Positions 41,265-50,394 of a DNA stretch of 64,000 nt are shown here, piece by piece; the stretch's first letter is position 1, and every line of letters begins with the position of its first letter. The notes beneath the pieces are model-generated. The model did not search any database, was not told where the DNA came from, and saw only the letters and a program-made list of their open reading frames with translations. Both the position numbers and the translations under genes were made by a program. Source of the DNA: an uncultured Sinobacteraceae bacterium. Its GTDB lineage: Bacteria > Pseudomonadota > Gammaproteobacteria > Nevskiales > Nevskiaceae. The stretch spans positions 1 through 64,000 of the forward strand of contig CAIJRD010000018.1 of assembly GCA_903822975.1 (NCBI GenBank). The letters are read 5' to 3'.

Positions 41265-42428
41265 TCAGGGGGCGAAGCGCGTAGCACCCGCATTCGGTGC
41301 GGGCGCTGCGGCGGCCGCTGCAGCGGTTGATTCGGCGGGCGCCCAGGCCGATGCCACCGTTGGTGAGTCGGAAGCGGCGCGAACCGCTGCAGGCGACGAC
41401 GACACCGCGCGATCGGCCGCACACAGCGCCAGCACGTAGTTGCTGCGCGGCGCGGCGCGCGCGCCGGCATCGCGGTCGTAGGCCAGCCGCGAGACGTTAT
41501 CGACCGAGGCCAGGCCGAGCCCGCCGCGCGCGTCGATGCTCATCATGTCGCGCATGCACATCTTGTTCGGCTCGACGCAGAGATTCAGGATCGCGTCGTA
41601 CAGATCGGATGCGCTGTGCGCGTAGTGCTGCACCGGCAGGTTCTCGCTCGGCTGCGCGAGCTTCAAGTAATCCGCGCGCTCGAGCGCGCCGCCGCCGGCC
41701 TTGACCTGCGCCACCCAGGCGTCGAAGTCGGATGGGCTGAGTCCACGGAACTTGAAGCGCATGTGCGAGAAGCCGGCGCCGCTGTAGTTGGCGGAGAAGC
41801 CTTCGTAATCGCCGGCCTGGTTGATCACGGCGTGCAGCTGCGTTTCCATGCCCGGCATCGCGTAGATCTGCCCGGCCAGGGCCGGCACGAAGAACGAGTT
41901 CATCACGTTCGACGCGGTGATCTGGAAGCTGATGGGCACATCGACCGGTGCGGCCAGCTCGTTGACGGTGGCGATGCCGTAGTCGGGGTAGATGAACAGC
42001 CATTTCCAGTCGAGCGCGACGACTTGCACATTCAGCGTCTTGACGTCCGCCGGCAGTTTGCGCGCGACATCGAGCCGATCGACCGGCCGATACGGATCCA
42101 GCGTATGCGTGCCGATCCAGGTGAGCGCACCGAGTGCGATGATGATCAACAGCGGCGCCGACCAGATCACCAGTTCCAGCTGTGTGGAGTGATGCCAGTC
42201 GGGTTCGTACGGCGCTTCTTGGTTGGACGCGCGATAGCGCCAGGCGAACACAAAAGTGAGCACGATCACCGGCACGATCACCAGCAACATCAGGAACGTG
42301 GAGGCGACGATCAGGTTGCGCTGCTGCACGGCGATGTCGCCGGCCGGGTGCATGACCACGGCCTTGCAGCCGGCGATCAGCACGGCCAGCATGGGTAGCA
42401 GGGCGTTGCGCAGTGCTCGGGCGGACAT
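41265..42428 (-). CDS. cyoA: Cytochrome bo3 ubiquinol oxidase subunit II
   Basis: A 387-aa lipoprotein: signal with lipobox LIAGC, two transmembrane helices (LIVASTFLMLLVIVPVIVLTFVFAWRY; LELVIWSAPLLIIIALGALTWIGTHTLDP) and a cupredoxin domain. The CuA ligands of cytochrome c oxidases are replaced (GFSANYSGAGFSHM), as in quinol oxidases. A roughly 60-residue Ala/Ser-rich tail extends beyond the usual end. First gene of the operon cyoABCD; no cyoE is seen in the window. Confidence 0.96.
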   Translation of the reverse strand: MSARALRNALLPMLAVLIAGCKAVVMHPAGDIAVQQRNLIVASTFLMLLVIVPVIVLTFVFAWRYRASNQEAPYEPDWHHSTQLELVIWSAPLLIIIALGALTWIGTHTLDPYRPVDRLDVARKLPADVKTLNVQVVALDWKWLFIYPDYGIATVNELAAPVDVPISFQITASNVMNSFFVPALAGQIYAMPGMETQLHAVINQAGDYEGFSANYSGAGFSHMRFKFRGLSPSDFDAWVAQVKAGGGALERADYLKLAQPSENLPVQHYAHSASDLYDAILNLCVEPNKMCMRDMMSIDARGGLGLASVDNVSRLAYDRDAGARAAPRSNYVLALCAADRAVSSSPAAVRAASDSPTVASAWAPAESTAAAAAAAPAPNAGATRFAP

Positions 42429-42593
42429 CGTCGGTGTATCGTGCTCGGGTGGTTAGGACTTGCGAGGCGCGACTCTATGCGTTTCGCACCGGCGCCTGCG
42501 ATTGGACGTTTTGTCCTATCGTCCTTCGCGGCGCAGCGTGCGACTGTTCGCCCCCGCAAGATACAGTGCCCTCCTTACAGGCTTGAGAGCAGG

Positions 42594-43940
42594 ATGTCCA
42601 CCGTAAGTTCAAATTCAGACGTGCATCATCCGAGCCCCGAAAACCGGGCGTCCGCGCAAAGCCACGGCATCGCGCGCGTTGCACCAGGCGAGATCGCGAT
42701 CGGCGTGGTGATCGGCCGCCTGTCGGAATTCTTCGACTTCTTCGTGTTCGGCATTGCCTCGGTGCTGGTGTTCCCCTCGGTGTTCTTCCCGTTCGTGGAT
42801 GCCAAGACCGGCACGATGTATTCGTTCACCTTGTTCGCGCTGGCCTTCGTCGCGCGGCCAATCGGCTCGCTGCTGTTCCGCTTGATTCACACCTGGTACG
42901 GACGCGGCACCAAGCTCACCGTGGCCTTGTTCATGCTCGGCACTGCAACCGCCGGCATTGCGTTCTTGCCGACGTATGCCGAGGTCGGCGAGATCTCGAT
43001 CATTCTGCTGGCGCTGTTCCGCTTCGCGCAGGGCATCGCGCTCGGCGGTAGCTGGGACGGTCTGCCGTCGCTGCTGGCGCTGAACGCACCGGAAAAGAAG
43101 CGCGGCTGGTACGCGATGATCCCGCAGCTCGGCGCGCCGCTCGGCTTCATGCTCGCCGCCGCACTGTTCGCCTATTTGTATTCGAGCCTGTCCACGGCGG
43201 ATTTCTCTTCTTGGGGCTGGCGCTATCCGTTCTATGTCGCGTTCGCGATCAACGTGGTCGCGCTGTTCGCGCGCCTGCGCCTGGTGATGACGCCGGAATT
43301 CAGCGAGCTATTGAAACGCCGCGAACTGGTGCCCTCGCCGCTCGGCGAACTGTTCCGCCTGCAGGGCGCCAACATCGTGCTGGGCGCACTCGCACCGCTT
43401 GCGAGCTATGCGCTGTTCCATCTGGTCACCGTGTTCCCGCTGTCCTGGGTCACCTTGTTCAGCAAGGAATCCGTCACCGAATATCTGCTGGTGCAGATTG
43501 CCGGAGCAGCGATCGCGGTTGTGACCATGCTCGCCTCCGGCAAGATCGCCGATCACCTCGGCCGCCGCACCACGCTCGGCATCGGCGCCGTGTTGATCGC
43601 GATCTTCAGCCTGGTCGGCATGCTGCCGCTGTTCGCCAAGGGCACGACCACCGGCGCCTACACGTTCATCCTGGTCGGCTTCGCACTGCTCGGCTTCAGC
43701 CACGCGCAGGCCGCCGGCGCCGTCAACTCCAGCTTCGCCAGCCGCTACCGCTACAGCGGCGCCGTGCTGACTTCAGACCTCGGCTGGCTCGCCGGCGCAG
43801 CCTTCGCGCCGCTGGTTGCACTCAGCATCGCCTCGCACTTCGGCGTCGGCTACGTCGGCCTGTATCTGCTGTCGGGTGCGATCGGAACGCTGCTGGCGCT
43901 GCGGGTAAATCGCAGCTTGGAAATGCGCGACGACGAGTAG
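42594..43940 (+). CDS. MFS transporter, metabolite:H+ symporter type
   Basis: From ATG 42594 the product is 448 aa with 12 predicted transmembrane helices. GVVIGRLSEFFDFFVFGIASVLVFPSVFFP, FVARPIGSLLFRLIHTWYGRGTKLTVALFMLG and RFAQGIALGGSWDG are typical of the metabolite:H+ symporter branch. DHLGRRTTLGIGAVL is the second-half motif. Substrate unknown, probably a small organic acid. Divergent from cyoA, sharing a 165-bp intergenic region. Confidence 0.9.
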   Translation: MSTVSSNSDVHHPSPENRASAQSHGIARVAPGEIAIGVVIGRLSEFFDFFVFGIASVLVFPSVFFPFVDAKTGTMYSFTLFALAFVARPIGSLLFRLIHTWYGRGTKLTVALFMLGTATAGIAFLPTYAEVGEISIILLALFRFAQGIALGGSWDGLPSLLALNAPEKKRGWYAMIPQLGAPLGFMLAAALFAYLYSSLSTADFSSWGWRYPFYVAFAINVVALFARLRLVMTPEFSELLKRRELVPSPLGELFRLQGANIVLGALAPLASYALFHLVTVFPLSWVTLFSKESVTEYLLVQIAGAAIAVVTMLASGKIADHLGRRTTLGIGAVLIAIFSLVGMLPLFAKGTTTGAYTFILVGFALLGFSHAQAAGAVNSSFASRYRYSGAVLTSDLGWLAGAAFAPLVALSIASHFGVGYVGLYLLSGAIGTLLALRVNRSLEMRDDE

Positions 43941-44061
43941 TGCGGGGACTCTGAGTCGGGTGACGGCTCGGATCAGGGTCTGCGGAGCACGCCACTGCTG
44001 ATTCAGTAGCGCTTTGCGAGAAGTCACTGCAGCTATCAGCTGGAGCCGCGTTGCACGGGCC

Positions 44062-44109
44062 GTTCCCGTTCCCGTTCCCGTTCCCGTTCCCGTTCCCGTT
44101 CCCGTTCCC
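44062..44109. repeat. GTTCCC hexamer repeat, eight copies (G-quadruplex prone)
   Basis: Eight perfect GTTCCC units. The minus strand reads (GGGAAC)8, i.e. eight G3 runs separated by three bases, which meets the usual G-quadruplex rule twice over. It lies between the MFS gene and the remnant. Frames through it give meaningless Gly-Thr or Gly-Asn repeats. Confidence 0.95.
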
Positions 44110-44211
44110 GAACTTGCGCAGAAAATGATTACTTCGCAAGCTCGGGGCGGTGCGTTGGATTGCACACTATTGCCGCCCTGAGCTGCGACGATAGTGCCTT
44201 CACCCGAACGG

Positions 44212-44355
44212 TTACTTCACAACCACGGTGCAGGCGCCTGTGCCGATCAGGTACTTGTGGGCCGACAGCACATTGGCCGTATTCGCGCCGACATCGGCAT
44301 TGGTCGGCGTTCCCAGCTTCAGCGTGATGAGCTTGTCGCAGAAGCCTGCGGGCAT
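44212..44355 (-). pseudogene. Possible C-terminal remnant of a secreted protein gene
   Basis: The minus-strand frame MPAGFCDKLITLKLGTPTNADVGANTANVLSAHKYLIGTGACTVVVK ends at TAA 44212. Its composition, two Cys and the closing CTVVVK strand look like real protein. The frame can be traced slightly upstream (STVNVK) but no full gene or signal peptide is present before the poly-C tract. It may be the end of a decayed or truncated gene. Confidence 0.35.
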
Positions 44356-44505
44356 TTTCACGTTCACCGTTGAGTGAACGTGAGCTCCCCCCCCCGATTT
44401 TCAATCTGAGTGAAAAACTCCGCTGTCGACTGCTTCGGATCTACGCGTACTCTTCGGTCGAACTAGTATTCGTTGATACGGGGCGGCTAAAAAGGTCGAA
44501 GGGGA

Positions 44506-45771
44506 ATGATGATGTCAAGAGCTTTGAATTCGTTACTAGGGCTGATGTTGATTGCTTACGCCGGGGCTGCATTCTCCGCGACGACCGGACTTGAATTGAT
44601 CAGTACTCCGGGTGACTACATCGGGGGCGGCATCACTCAAACTTTTCGGTCGCCGGCTTCAAACATCAAGGTTAGTGGCACTGCTTCAGTCGCACACGTG
44701 ACCGTGAGCGATAACAGCACAGGATTGAATCTTGATTTCGCTTCCCCGACCAACACCACATTGCGCGTGGGCCGCTACGCGGCAGCGGAGCGTTATCCGT
44801 TTAATTCTCCTCTTGGTGCGGGTCTGTCGGTGGATGGCGATGGAAGAGGCTGCAACACGCTTAAAGGATGGTTCAGCGTCAAAGAATACGAACTCAATTC
44901 GGCAGGCGCAGTTACAAGACTCGCCATAGACTTCGTGCAGAATTGCGAAGTCACCGGGCCGCCGCTATACGGCGCAATCCGTTTCAACAGCCAATACCCT
45001 CTTACGGTGCCGGAGGCCGCTGCGGTAGCCGGAGTGGACTTCGACGTTACCGAGGGCCAGACGGCGACCTTGGACGGCACACAATCGTTTTCCCGTGACT
45101 CTGGGGGACTTCGGTATTCCTGGCTTCAGGTCAGCGGACCGCGCATCGCGTTAACGGGCGGCACAACCGCAACGCCGAGTTTCAACGCGCCATCAGTCCG
45201 CCTTGCTGGGGCAACGCTGCGCTTCATGCTGCTGGTTAGTGATGGGCATGGTCATCTTGGAGCGGACGATGTGATCGTTCTCGTCAACAGCAGCCGCGCA
45301 CCACGGACCGAGGCGATGTTCCATGGTGATGCTGGTGATTACATCACTGGGGGGAACGCCTATTACTTCGATAAGCAAAACAGTTCGATCACGTTTTCGA
45401 ACAATTTCGACGCCGGTGTGAGCGTTTCGATATCGGGCAATTCATTTTGGAGTCTCGACTTCGCCCCGCCATCGGGGAGCTCGTTGACGCCAGGCACCTA
45501 CGAGAATGCGCTCCGTTTCCCATTTCAGGGCTCGGCCCCGGGGCTGAGCCTTTCGGGCGACGGTCGCGGCTGCAATACGCTCACTGGCAACTTTACTGTT
45601 TACAAGTCGAGTTTTGATGCACAAGGCAAACCCAAGACGCTGGACATTGTATTCACTCAGCATTGCGAAGGAACGCCCCCTGCGGCCTATGGAGAGGTCG
45701 TTTTAAACGCGGTGCCGCGCTCGGTCAGTTCGGCAATTCTGCTCGCCGCACGAAAGTCCATTTCCAATTGA
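44506..45771 (+). CDS. Secreted protein with duplicated domain flanking a PKD-like domain
   Basis: A 421-aa protein with signal peptide (MMMSRALNSLLGLMLIAYAGAAFSA). Residues 28-165 and 275-405 are repeats of each other: GDYIGGG / GDYITGG, GDGRGCNTLKGWFSV / GDGRGCNTLTGNFTV, FVQNCEVTGPPLYGAIRFN / FTQHCEGTPPAAYGEVVLN. Between them is a PKD/Ig-like stretch (TLDGTQSFSRDSGGLRYSWLQVSGPRIALTGGTTATPSFNAP). The base composition is less GC-rich than its neighbours. Function unknown; extracellular or surface. Confidence 0.82.
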   Translation: MMMSRALNSLLGLMLIAYAGAAFSATTGLELISTPGDYIGGGITQTFRSPASNIKVSGTASVAHVTVSDNSTGLNLDFASPTNTTLRVGRYAAAERYPFNSPLGAGLSVDGDGRGCNTLKGWFSVKEYELNSAGAVTRLAIDFVQNCEVTGPPLYGAIRFNSQYPLTVPEAAAVAGVDFDVTEGQTATLDGTQSFSRDSGGLRYSWLQVSGPRIALTGGTTATPSFNAPSVRLAGATLRFMLLVSDGHGHLGADDVIVLVNSSRAPRTEAMFHGDAGDYITGGNAYYFDKQNSSITFSNNFDAGVSVSISGNSFWSLDFAPPSGSSLTPGTYENALRFPFQGSAPGLSLSGDGRGCNTLTGNFTVYKSSFDAQGKPKTLDIVFTQHCEGTPPAAYGEVVLNAVPRSVSSAILLAARKSISN

Positions 45772-45782
45772 TAGCGGCACCA

Positions 45783-45816
45783 GCCGGGACGCACGTTGTC
45801 CGACCTGCGTCCCGGC
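45783..45816. terminator. Strong hairpin between convergent genes
   Basis: Arms GCCGGGACGCA / TGCGTCCCGGC (11 bp) with a 12-nt loop, between the secreted protein and ppnN, which converge. There is no clear T run on either side, so termination strength is uncertain. Confidence 0.5.
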
Positions 45817-45900
45817 AGATGAATCCGTTTGGAGCGGAATGCGCGGGCCATTTGCAGCCGGCTTGAGAGCATTGATGTGGCCGCATGCCAAAACGGCCGC

Positions 45901-47265
45901 TCACCGAACCACCCGATAACTCGGTTGATAGTCCTTGCCGGCGAGCTTCATGCGCTGCTGTGCAACGAACGACTTCAACAATTCATCCATTGGTGCCATG
46001 ACTGCGGCTTCGCCACGGATTTCGAACAAGCCGTGTTCGGCGACCGCGCGGATGCCGGATTCCTTGACGTTGCCGGCGACGATGCCGGAGAACGCGCGGC
46101 GCAGGTTGGCAGCGAGGTGGTGCGGCGGTTGGTCGCGATGCAGTTCGAGGTTGCGCATGTTGGTATGCGTGGGTTCGAACGGTTGCTGGAATTCGGCGGC
46201 GATTTTCAGCAGCCAGTTGAAGTAGTACGCATCGTCGCGCGCTTCGCGGAATTCGCGCACGCGATGGATGCCTTCCAGTGCGCGTCGCGCAACGCGTGCG
46301 GGATCGTTGATGATGATTTCGTAGCGCGCTTGCGCAACCGGCCCGAGGGTGGCGCCGATGAACTGATCGATCTGTGCGAAATAGGCTGCGTCGGGGCCGG
46401 TGAAGATCAGCGGGAATGGAATCTCGGCGTTGTCCGGATGCAGCAGAATGCCGAGCAGGTACAGGATTTCTTCAGCAGTACCGGGGCCGCCCGGGAACAC
46501 CACGATCGCATGGCCGGCGCGGACGAAAGCTTCGAGGCGTTTTTCGATGTCCGGCATGATCACCAGATCGTTGACGATCGGATTGGGTGATTCGGCCGCG
46601 ATGATGCCGGGTTCGGAAATGCCGAGATAGCGGCCGCCGCCGATACGCTGCTTGGCGTGGCCGATTGCGGCACCCTTCATGGGTCCTTTCATCGCGCCGG
46701 GTCCGCAGCCGGTGCAGATGTCGAGTCCGCGCAGGCCGAGTTGATAGCCGACTTCCTTGGTGTAGTCGTATTCGTGCCGGGGAATTGAATGTCCACCCCA
46801 GCACACCACGAGGTTCGGGCTGGCAATCGGTTGCAGAATGTTGGCGTTGCGCAGGATGTGGAACACCGAATCGGTGATGCCTTCGCCCGACGCCAGATTG
46901 AAGCGCGGGTTGCCGCTGATCTCGTTGCTGACATAGATCAGATCGCGCAGCACGGCGGACAAGTGCTGATTGATACCGGTGATGATCTTGCCGTCGACGA
47001 AGGCAATCGCCGGCGCACGCTTGAGTTCGAGGCGAATGCCGCGTTCGTTCTGCAGCAGGCTGATCTGGAAATCGGGGTAACGCCGCAACAACTCCTGCCC
47101 ATCATCGATGAAGCCGCCGCTGTTGAGCACCGCCAGCGAGCAGCGTCGCAGCAGCGGATACAGACCGCCGTGGCCGGTATCGAGCAGTTGGTTGACTTCG
47201 GATTTGGAAAGAATATCCAGCCGTCCGGTCGGAGACAGGCTGGCGTCGACTACGTCGTAGTTCAT
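45901..47265 (-). CDS. ppnN: Pyrimidine/purine nucleotide 5'-monophosphate nucleosidase
   Basis: From ATG 47265 the product is 454 aa, MNYDVVDASLSPTGRLDILSKSEVNQLLD. The LOG/YgdH core includes VCWGGHSIPRHEYDYTKEVGYQLGLRGLDICTGCGPGAMKGPMKGAAIGHA, and FPGGPGTAEEILYLLG is the PGGxGTxxE active-site motif. N- and C-terminal extensions are those of PpnN, which binds (p)ppGpp in E. coli. It hydrolyses nucleoside monophosphates to base and ribose 5-phosphate. An upstream in-frame start at 47310 is less likely. Confidence 0.93.
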   Translation of the reverse strand: MNYDVVDASLSPTGRLDILSKSEVNQLLDTGHGGLYPLLRRCSLAVLNSGGFIDDGQELLRRYPDFQISLLQNERGIRLELKRAPAIAFVDGKIITGINQHLSAVLRDLIYVSNEISGNPRFNLASGEGITDSVFHILRNANILQPIASPNLVVCWGGHSIPRHEYDYTKEVGYQLGLRGLDICTGCGPGAMKGPMKGAAIGHAKQRIGGGRYLGISEPGIIAAESPNPIVNDLVIMPDIEKRLEAFVRAGHAIVVFPGGPGTAEEILYLLGILLHPDNAEIPFPLIFTGPDAAYFAQIDQFIGATLGPVAQARYEIIINDPARVARRALEGIHRVREFREARDDAYYFNWLLKIAAEFQQPFEPTHTNMRNLELHRDQPPHHLAANLRRAFSGIVAGNVKESGIRAVAEHGLFEIRGEAAVMAPMDELLKSFVAQQRMKLAGKDYQPSYRVVR

Positions 47266-47449
47266 GTTTTGCGGGATCGTCGAATGGGTTCGGAAGCGCG
47301 CGGGTCGCATTGATGGAATCGCGCGAAAACTCCTCTTTAGCGTTCATCGCTGCTTTGGCTGCGGCGACCAATGCTGTAATGCGCGAATTGCATCGTCTTG
47401 AAATGGAGACTTCGTTGCAAAAAAGCACGAAGGATTCAAGCGATTGAAT

Positions 47450-47526
47450 TGGTGCGCCCGACTGGATTCGAACCAGTGACCCCTGCCTTCGGAGGGCAGT
47501 ACTCTATCCAGCTGAGCTACGGGCGC
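47450..47526 (-). tRNA. tRNA-Arg (CCG)
   Basis: The minus strand gives a 77-nt cloverleaf: acceptor GCGCCCG/CGGGCGC, D arm GCTC/GAGT, anticodon stem CTGCC/GGCAG with loop CTCCGAA (anticodon CCG), T arm CTGGTTCGAATCCAG, discriminator A and encoded CCA. All consensus positions including U33 are present. Confidence 0.97.
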
Positions 47527-47658
47527 ATTTGCGTTAGCGCGCGGCAAGAATAACCCGCGACGGCCGCGAGCGACAATCGAGCCTGCCAGCGCCGCGCCGT
47601 TAGGGCCTTAAGCCGTCCGCGTTATCATTGCGCCCCTTTGCTGCCATTCCTATTTGCG

Positions 47659-48588
47659 ATGAATCGCGGATTCTGGGCTGCCGTCGGCGCTTTTCTGATC
47701 TGGGGGCTGCTGCCGCTCTACCTTCACCCGCTGCACCAGGTGCCTGCGCTGCAGATCATGTCGCAGCGGCTGCTGTGGTGTTGCGTGTTCGTGAACCTGT
47801 GGCTGCTCGCGCGCGGCCAGGCCGGGCGCTTGCGTACGGCACTGGCGCTGCCTGCGACGCGCTGGCGCCTGATGGCCACCGCGCTGCTGGTCAGCACCAA
47901 CTGGCTACTCTATGTGTGGGGCGTGAACAACGGCCACGTGGTCGAAACCAGTCTGGGTTACTTCATCAATCCGCTGGTCAACGTGCTGCTCGGCGTGCTG
48001 GTGCTGCACGAGCGTCTCAACCGCATTCAATGGACGGCGGTGGCGCTCGCCGCAAGCGGCGTGATCTATTTGAGCGTCCAAAGCGGCGCGCCGCCGTGGA
48101 TCGCGCTGGCATTGGCGCTGACGTTCAGCGCCTATGGACTGCTGCGCAAGATGGTGGCGGTGGACGCCATCACCGGTCTCGGCGCCGAGACCTTGCTGAT
48201 CGCACCACTCGGCCTGGCCTATCTGCTGTGGCTCGAAGCGCAGGGCACCGGCGTGTTCGGGCACGTGTCGCGCACGCTCGATCTGCTGCTGTTCCTCGGC
48301 GGACTCGTCACTGCGGTGCCGCTGGCGCTGTTCGCGTACGGCGCGCGATTGATTCCGTATTCGACCATCGGCCTGATCCAGTACATCGGCCCGACCTTGC
48401 AACTGCTGCTCGGCATCTTCTTGTTCCGCGAGCCGTTCACGCTTGCGCGCGCGATCGGTTTCGCGCTGATCTGGGCGGCCTTGCTGGTGTACGCCGCGGA
48501 TGGATTGTTGCGCGCGCGCCGGCAGCGGCGCGAAACCTTGGCGGCTACGGCGAGTGCAGGCGCACCCGTGGTCGGCGACGCCGCTTAG
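47659..48588 (+). CDS. rarD: RarD-type EamA permease
   Basis: From ATG 47659 the product is 309 aa with ten transmembrane helices. MNRGFWAAVGAFLIWGLLPLYLHPLHQVPALQIMSQRLLWCCVF is the RarD opening. NWLLYVWGVNNGHVVETSLGYFINPLVNVLLGVLVLHERLNRIQWTAVALA is the first-half signature, and YIGPTLQLLLGIFLFREPFT the second. Members transport small metabolites; the substrate is not known. The start seven codons upstream is possible but lies in the promoter-like region. Confidence 0.93.
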   Translation: MNRGFWAAVGAFLIWGLLPLYLHPLHQVPALQIMSQRLLWCCVFVNLWLLARGQAGRLRTALALPATRWRLMATALLVSTNWLLYVWGVNNGHVVETSLGYFINPLVNVLLGVLVLHERLNRIQWTAVALAASGVIYLSVQSGAPPWIALALALTFSAYGLLRKMVAVDAITGLGAETLLIAPLGLAYLLWLEAQGTGVFGHVSRTLDLLLFLGGLVTAVPLALFAYGARLIPYSTIGLIQYIGPTLQLLLGIFLFREPFTLARAIGFALIWAALLVYAADGLLRARRQRRETLAATASAGAPVVGDAA

Positions 48589-48676
48589 AAGTCCGCTCGA
48601 TTTAGCGATTCCGTGCGTAAGCGCGATCGCCGATCCGACACTTGAATCGCTGCTGCGACGCGAGGATTTGCAAACC

Positions 48677-49603
48677 ATGCGCTATCGCTATCTGCTGGCC
48701 GATGTGTTCACCGATCGCCGTTTTGGCGGCAATCCACTGGCCATGTTTCCGGATGGACGCGGGCTCGACACGCCGACGATGCAAGCCGTTGCGCGCGAAC
48801 TGAACCTGTCGGAAACCGTGTTCGTGCTGCCGCCGGATGATCCGGCGCACACCTGTCGCCTGCGCATTTTTACGCCGATGCTGGAACTGCCGTTCGCAGG
48901 ACACCCGACCGTGGGCAGCGCGTTCCTGCTGGCGCACGCGGGTGTGATCCCACTCGACGGCACGCACACGCACATTGTCTTCGAGGAAGGCGTTGGTCCG
49001 GTGCCGGTGCGCCTGACCCAGAGCGTTAACGCGCCGCTGTTCGCGCAACTCACTACCGCGCGCCTGCCGAGCTTCGATGCTCGCGCCCCTTCGCGCGAAG
49101 TGCTCGCCGCACTGCTGTCCTTGCAGCCGGAGGACTTGCTGAGCGACGCCTATCCGCCACAGTTCGTCTCCTGCGGCGTGCCTTATCTGATCGTGGCACT
49201 GCGTGATCGCGACGCCTTGCGCCGTGCGCGTGTGGACCTCGCCCGTGCGCCGGACTTGCTCAACGGCGCCGCGTTGCCGGAGCTGTATCTGTTTACGCGG
49301 CAGGCCGACGATCCGCGCGCCGATCTGAGCGCGCGCATGTTCGCGCCCGGCGTTGGCGTGGCGGAAGATCCCGCCACCGGTTCGGCGGCCGCCACACTGG
49401 CCGGCTTCCTTGCGCGACATGCGCCGAAGTCTGCCGCGGGAACGCTGCAGTGGCGCATCGAGCAGGGCGTCGACATGGGTCGGCCGAGCCTGATCGAGAT
49501 CGAAGCCGACCGCGACGCAGCCGCTGCGATCACTGCGATCCGCGTCGGCGGCGCATCGGTGTTCATCGGCGAAGGTCAGCTGGAACTCCCGGTCAACACC
49601 TGA
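48677..49603 (+). CDS. PhzF family isomerase-like protein
   Basis: From ATG 48677 the product is 308 aa. RYRYLLADVFTDRRFGGNPLAMFPDG, NLSETVFVLPP with catalytic Glu46, CRLRIFTPMLELPFAGHPTVGSAFLL and MFAPGVGVAEDPATGSAAATLAGFL are the PhzF family motifs. PhzF itself isomerises a phenazine precursor; most relatives have unknown substrates and no phenazine genes are near. Probably a housekeeping paralogue. Confidence 0.92.
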   Translation: MRYRYLLADVFTDRRFGGNPLAMFPDGRGLDTPTMQAVARELNLSETVFVLPPDDPAHTCRLRIFTPMLELPFAGHPTVGSAFLLAHAGVIPLDGTHTHIVFEEGVGPVPVRLTQSVNAPLFAQLTTARLPSFDARAPSREVLAALLSLQPEDLLSDAYPPQFVSCGVPYLIVALRDRDALRRARVDLARAPDLLNGAALPELYLFTRQADDPRADLSARMFAPGVGVAEDPATGSAAATLAGFLARHAPKSAAGTLQWRIEQGVDMGRPSLIEIEADRDAAAAITAIRVGGASVFIGEGQLELPVNT

Positions 49604-49805
49604 GGGCGGCGTCGCTGCGTTCGAAGCCTCAGCGCTGATCACACAGCACTGACTGCTGACGCGTCCGCGGCTGGGTCAACTGCTGGATCAATGGTGACGA
49701 GATCACTCGGCGCCTACGACTCGCTTACTTCATTTGCAGCTCAACGCCCCGGTCGCAACGGGCGTACTCGCTTCGCAGGTTCAAGCCGCGAGACCCGGCA
49801 CACCT

Positions 49806-50213
49806 TCACGCACGCGCCGGCTCGAAACCTTCGTATTGCGGCAGGTCGTCGCAAATGGTTTCCCACTCCGCCTTGTGCGCCACCATGAAATGGAACGCAG
49901 GGCTTTGCGCCAGCGGCGTGTCGAGCAGCCCGATGCGGATGCGAACCTGGTCGGGTCGGGTCTGATTGCGGCTGAACACCGGCGAACCGCAGCGGCTGCA
50001 GAACACGCGCTGCTTGCCCGGGCTCGACTCAAATTCGCGCAGCAAGGCCGCACCTTCGATCACGCGAAAGGCAGCCGCCGCAACGGAGGCATTGGCGCCG
50101 TAGGCGCTGCCGTTCGATTTGCGGCAGCTGCGGCAATGGCATAGTTCGATGCGCAGTGACTGCACATCGAGCGCGTATCGCACGCCGCCGCATAGACAAG
50201 TTCCCGTGTGCAT
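49806..50213 (-). CDS. GFA family protein (zinc-binding)
   Basis: A 135-aa protein, MHTGTCLCGGVRYALDVQSLRIELCHCRSCRKSNGSAYGANASV... VFCSRCGSPVFSR. Cysteines at 6, 8, 25, 27, 30, 72 and 75 follow the C-x-C...C-x-C-x2-C...C-x2-C zinc layout of glutathione-dependent formaldehyde-activating-like proteins. Enzymatic role of most members is unknown. Start at 50213 chosen because the family begins at this Met. Confidence 0.92.
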   Translation of the reverse strand: MHTGTCLCGGVRYALDVQSLRIELCHCRSCRKSNGSAYGANASVAAAAFRVIEGAALLREFESSPGKQRVFCSRCGSPVFSRNQTRPDQVRIRIGLLDTPLAQSPAFHFMVAHKAEWETICDDLPQYEGFEPARA

Positions 50214-50394
50214 CGAACGTCTCCGCAACTGGATGGATTTGAGGTTTCGACCGGTACGCGGCACCACGCGTTCGGCGCAGCGGTTCGGCAACGGATCGTT
50301 CGCAAGCAATCTCACGCGCGATGACTGGCGCCGATCCAGCGTCGCTGCTGCGCCTAAGGACCGCGCCCTTCAACGCCGTCACGGCATCTCATGT

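Larger units (their letters stand above)
43941..44505. other. 565-bp intergenic region
   Basis: Contains the hexamer repeat at 44062-44109, a possible gene remnant at 44212-44355 (minus), a run of nine Cs at 44387-44395, and the short inverted repeat CGTTCACCGTTGAGTGAACG just before it. No complete gene is supported here. Confidence 0.5.

Noticed and set aside
43773..44165. 130-aa minus-strand frame encoding GTGTGT repeats
   Set aside because: Translation of the GTTCCC hexamer tract plus antisense of the MFS gene; not protein-like.
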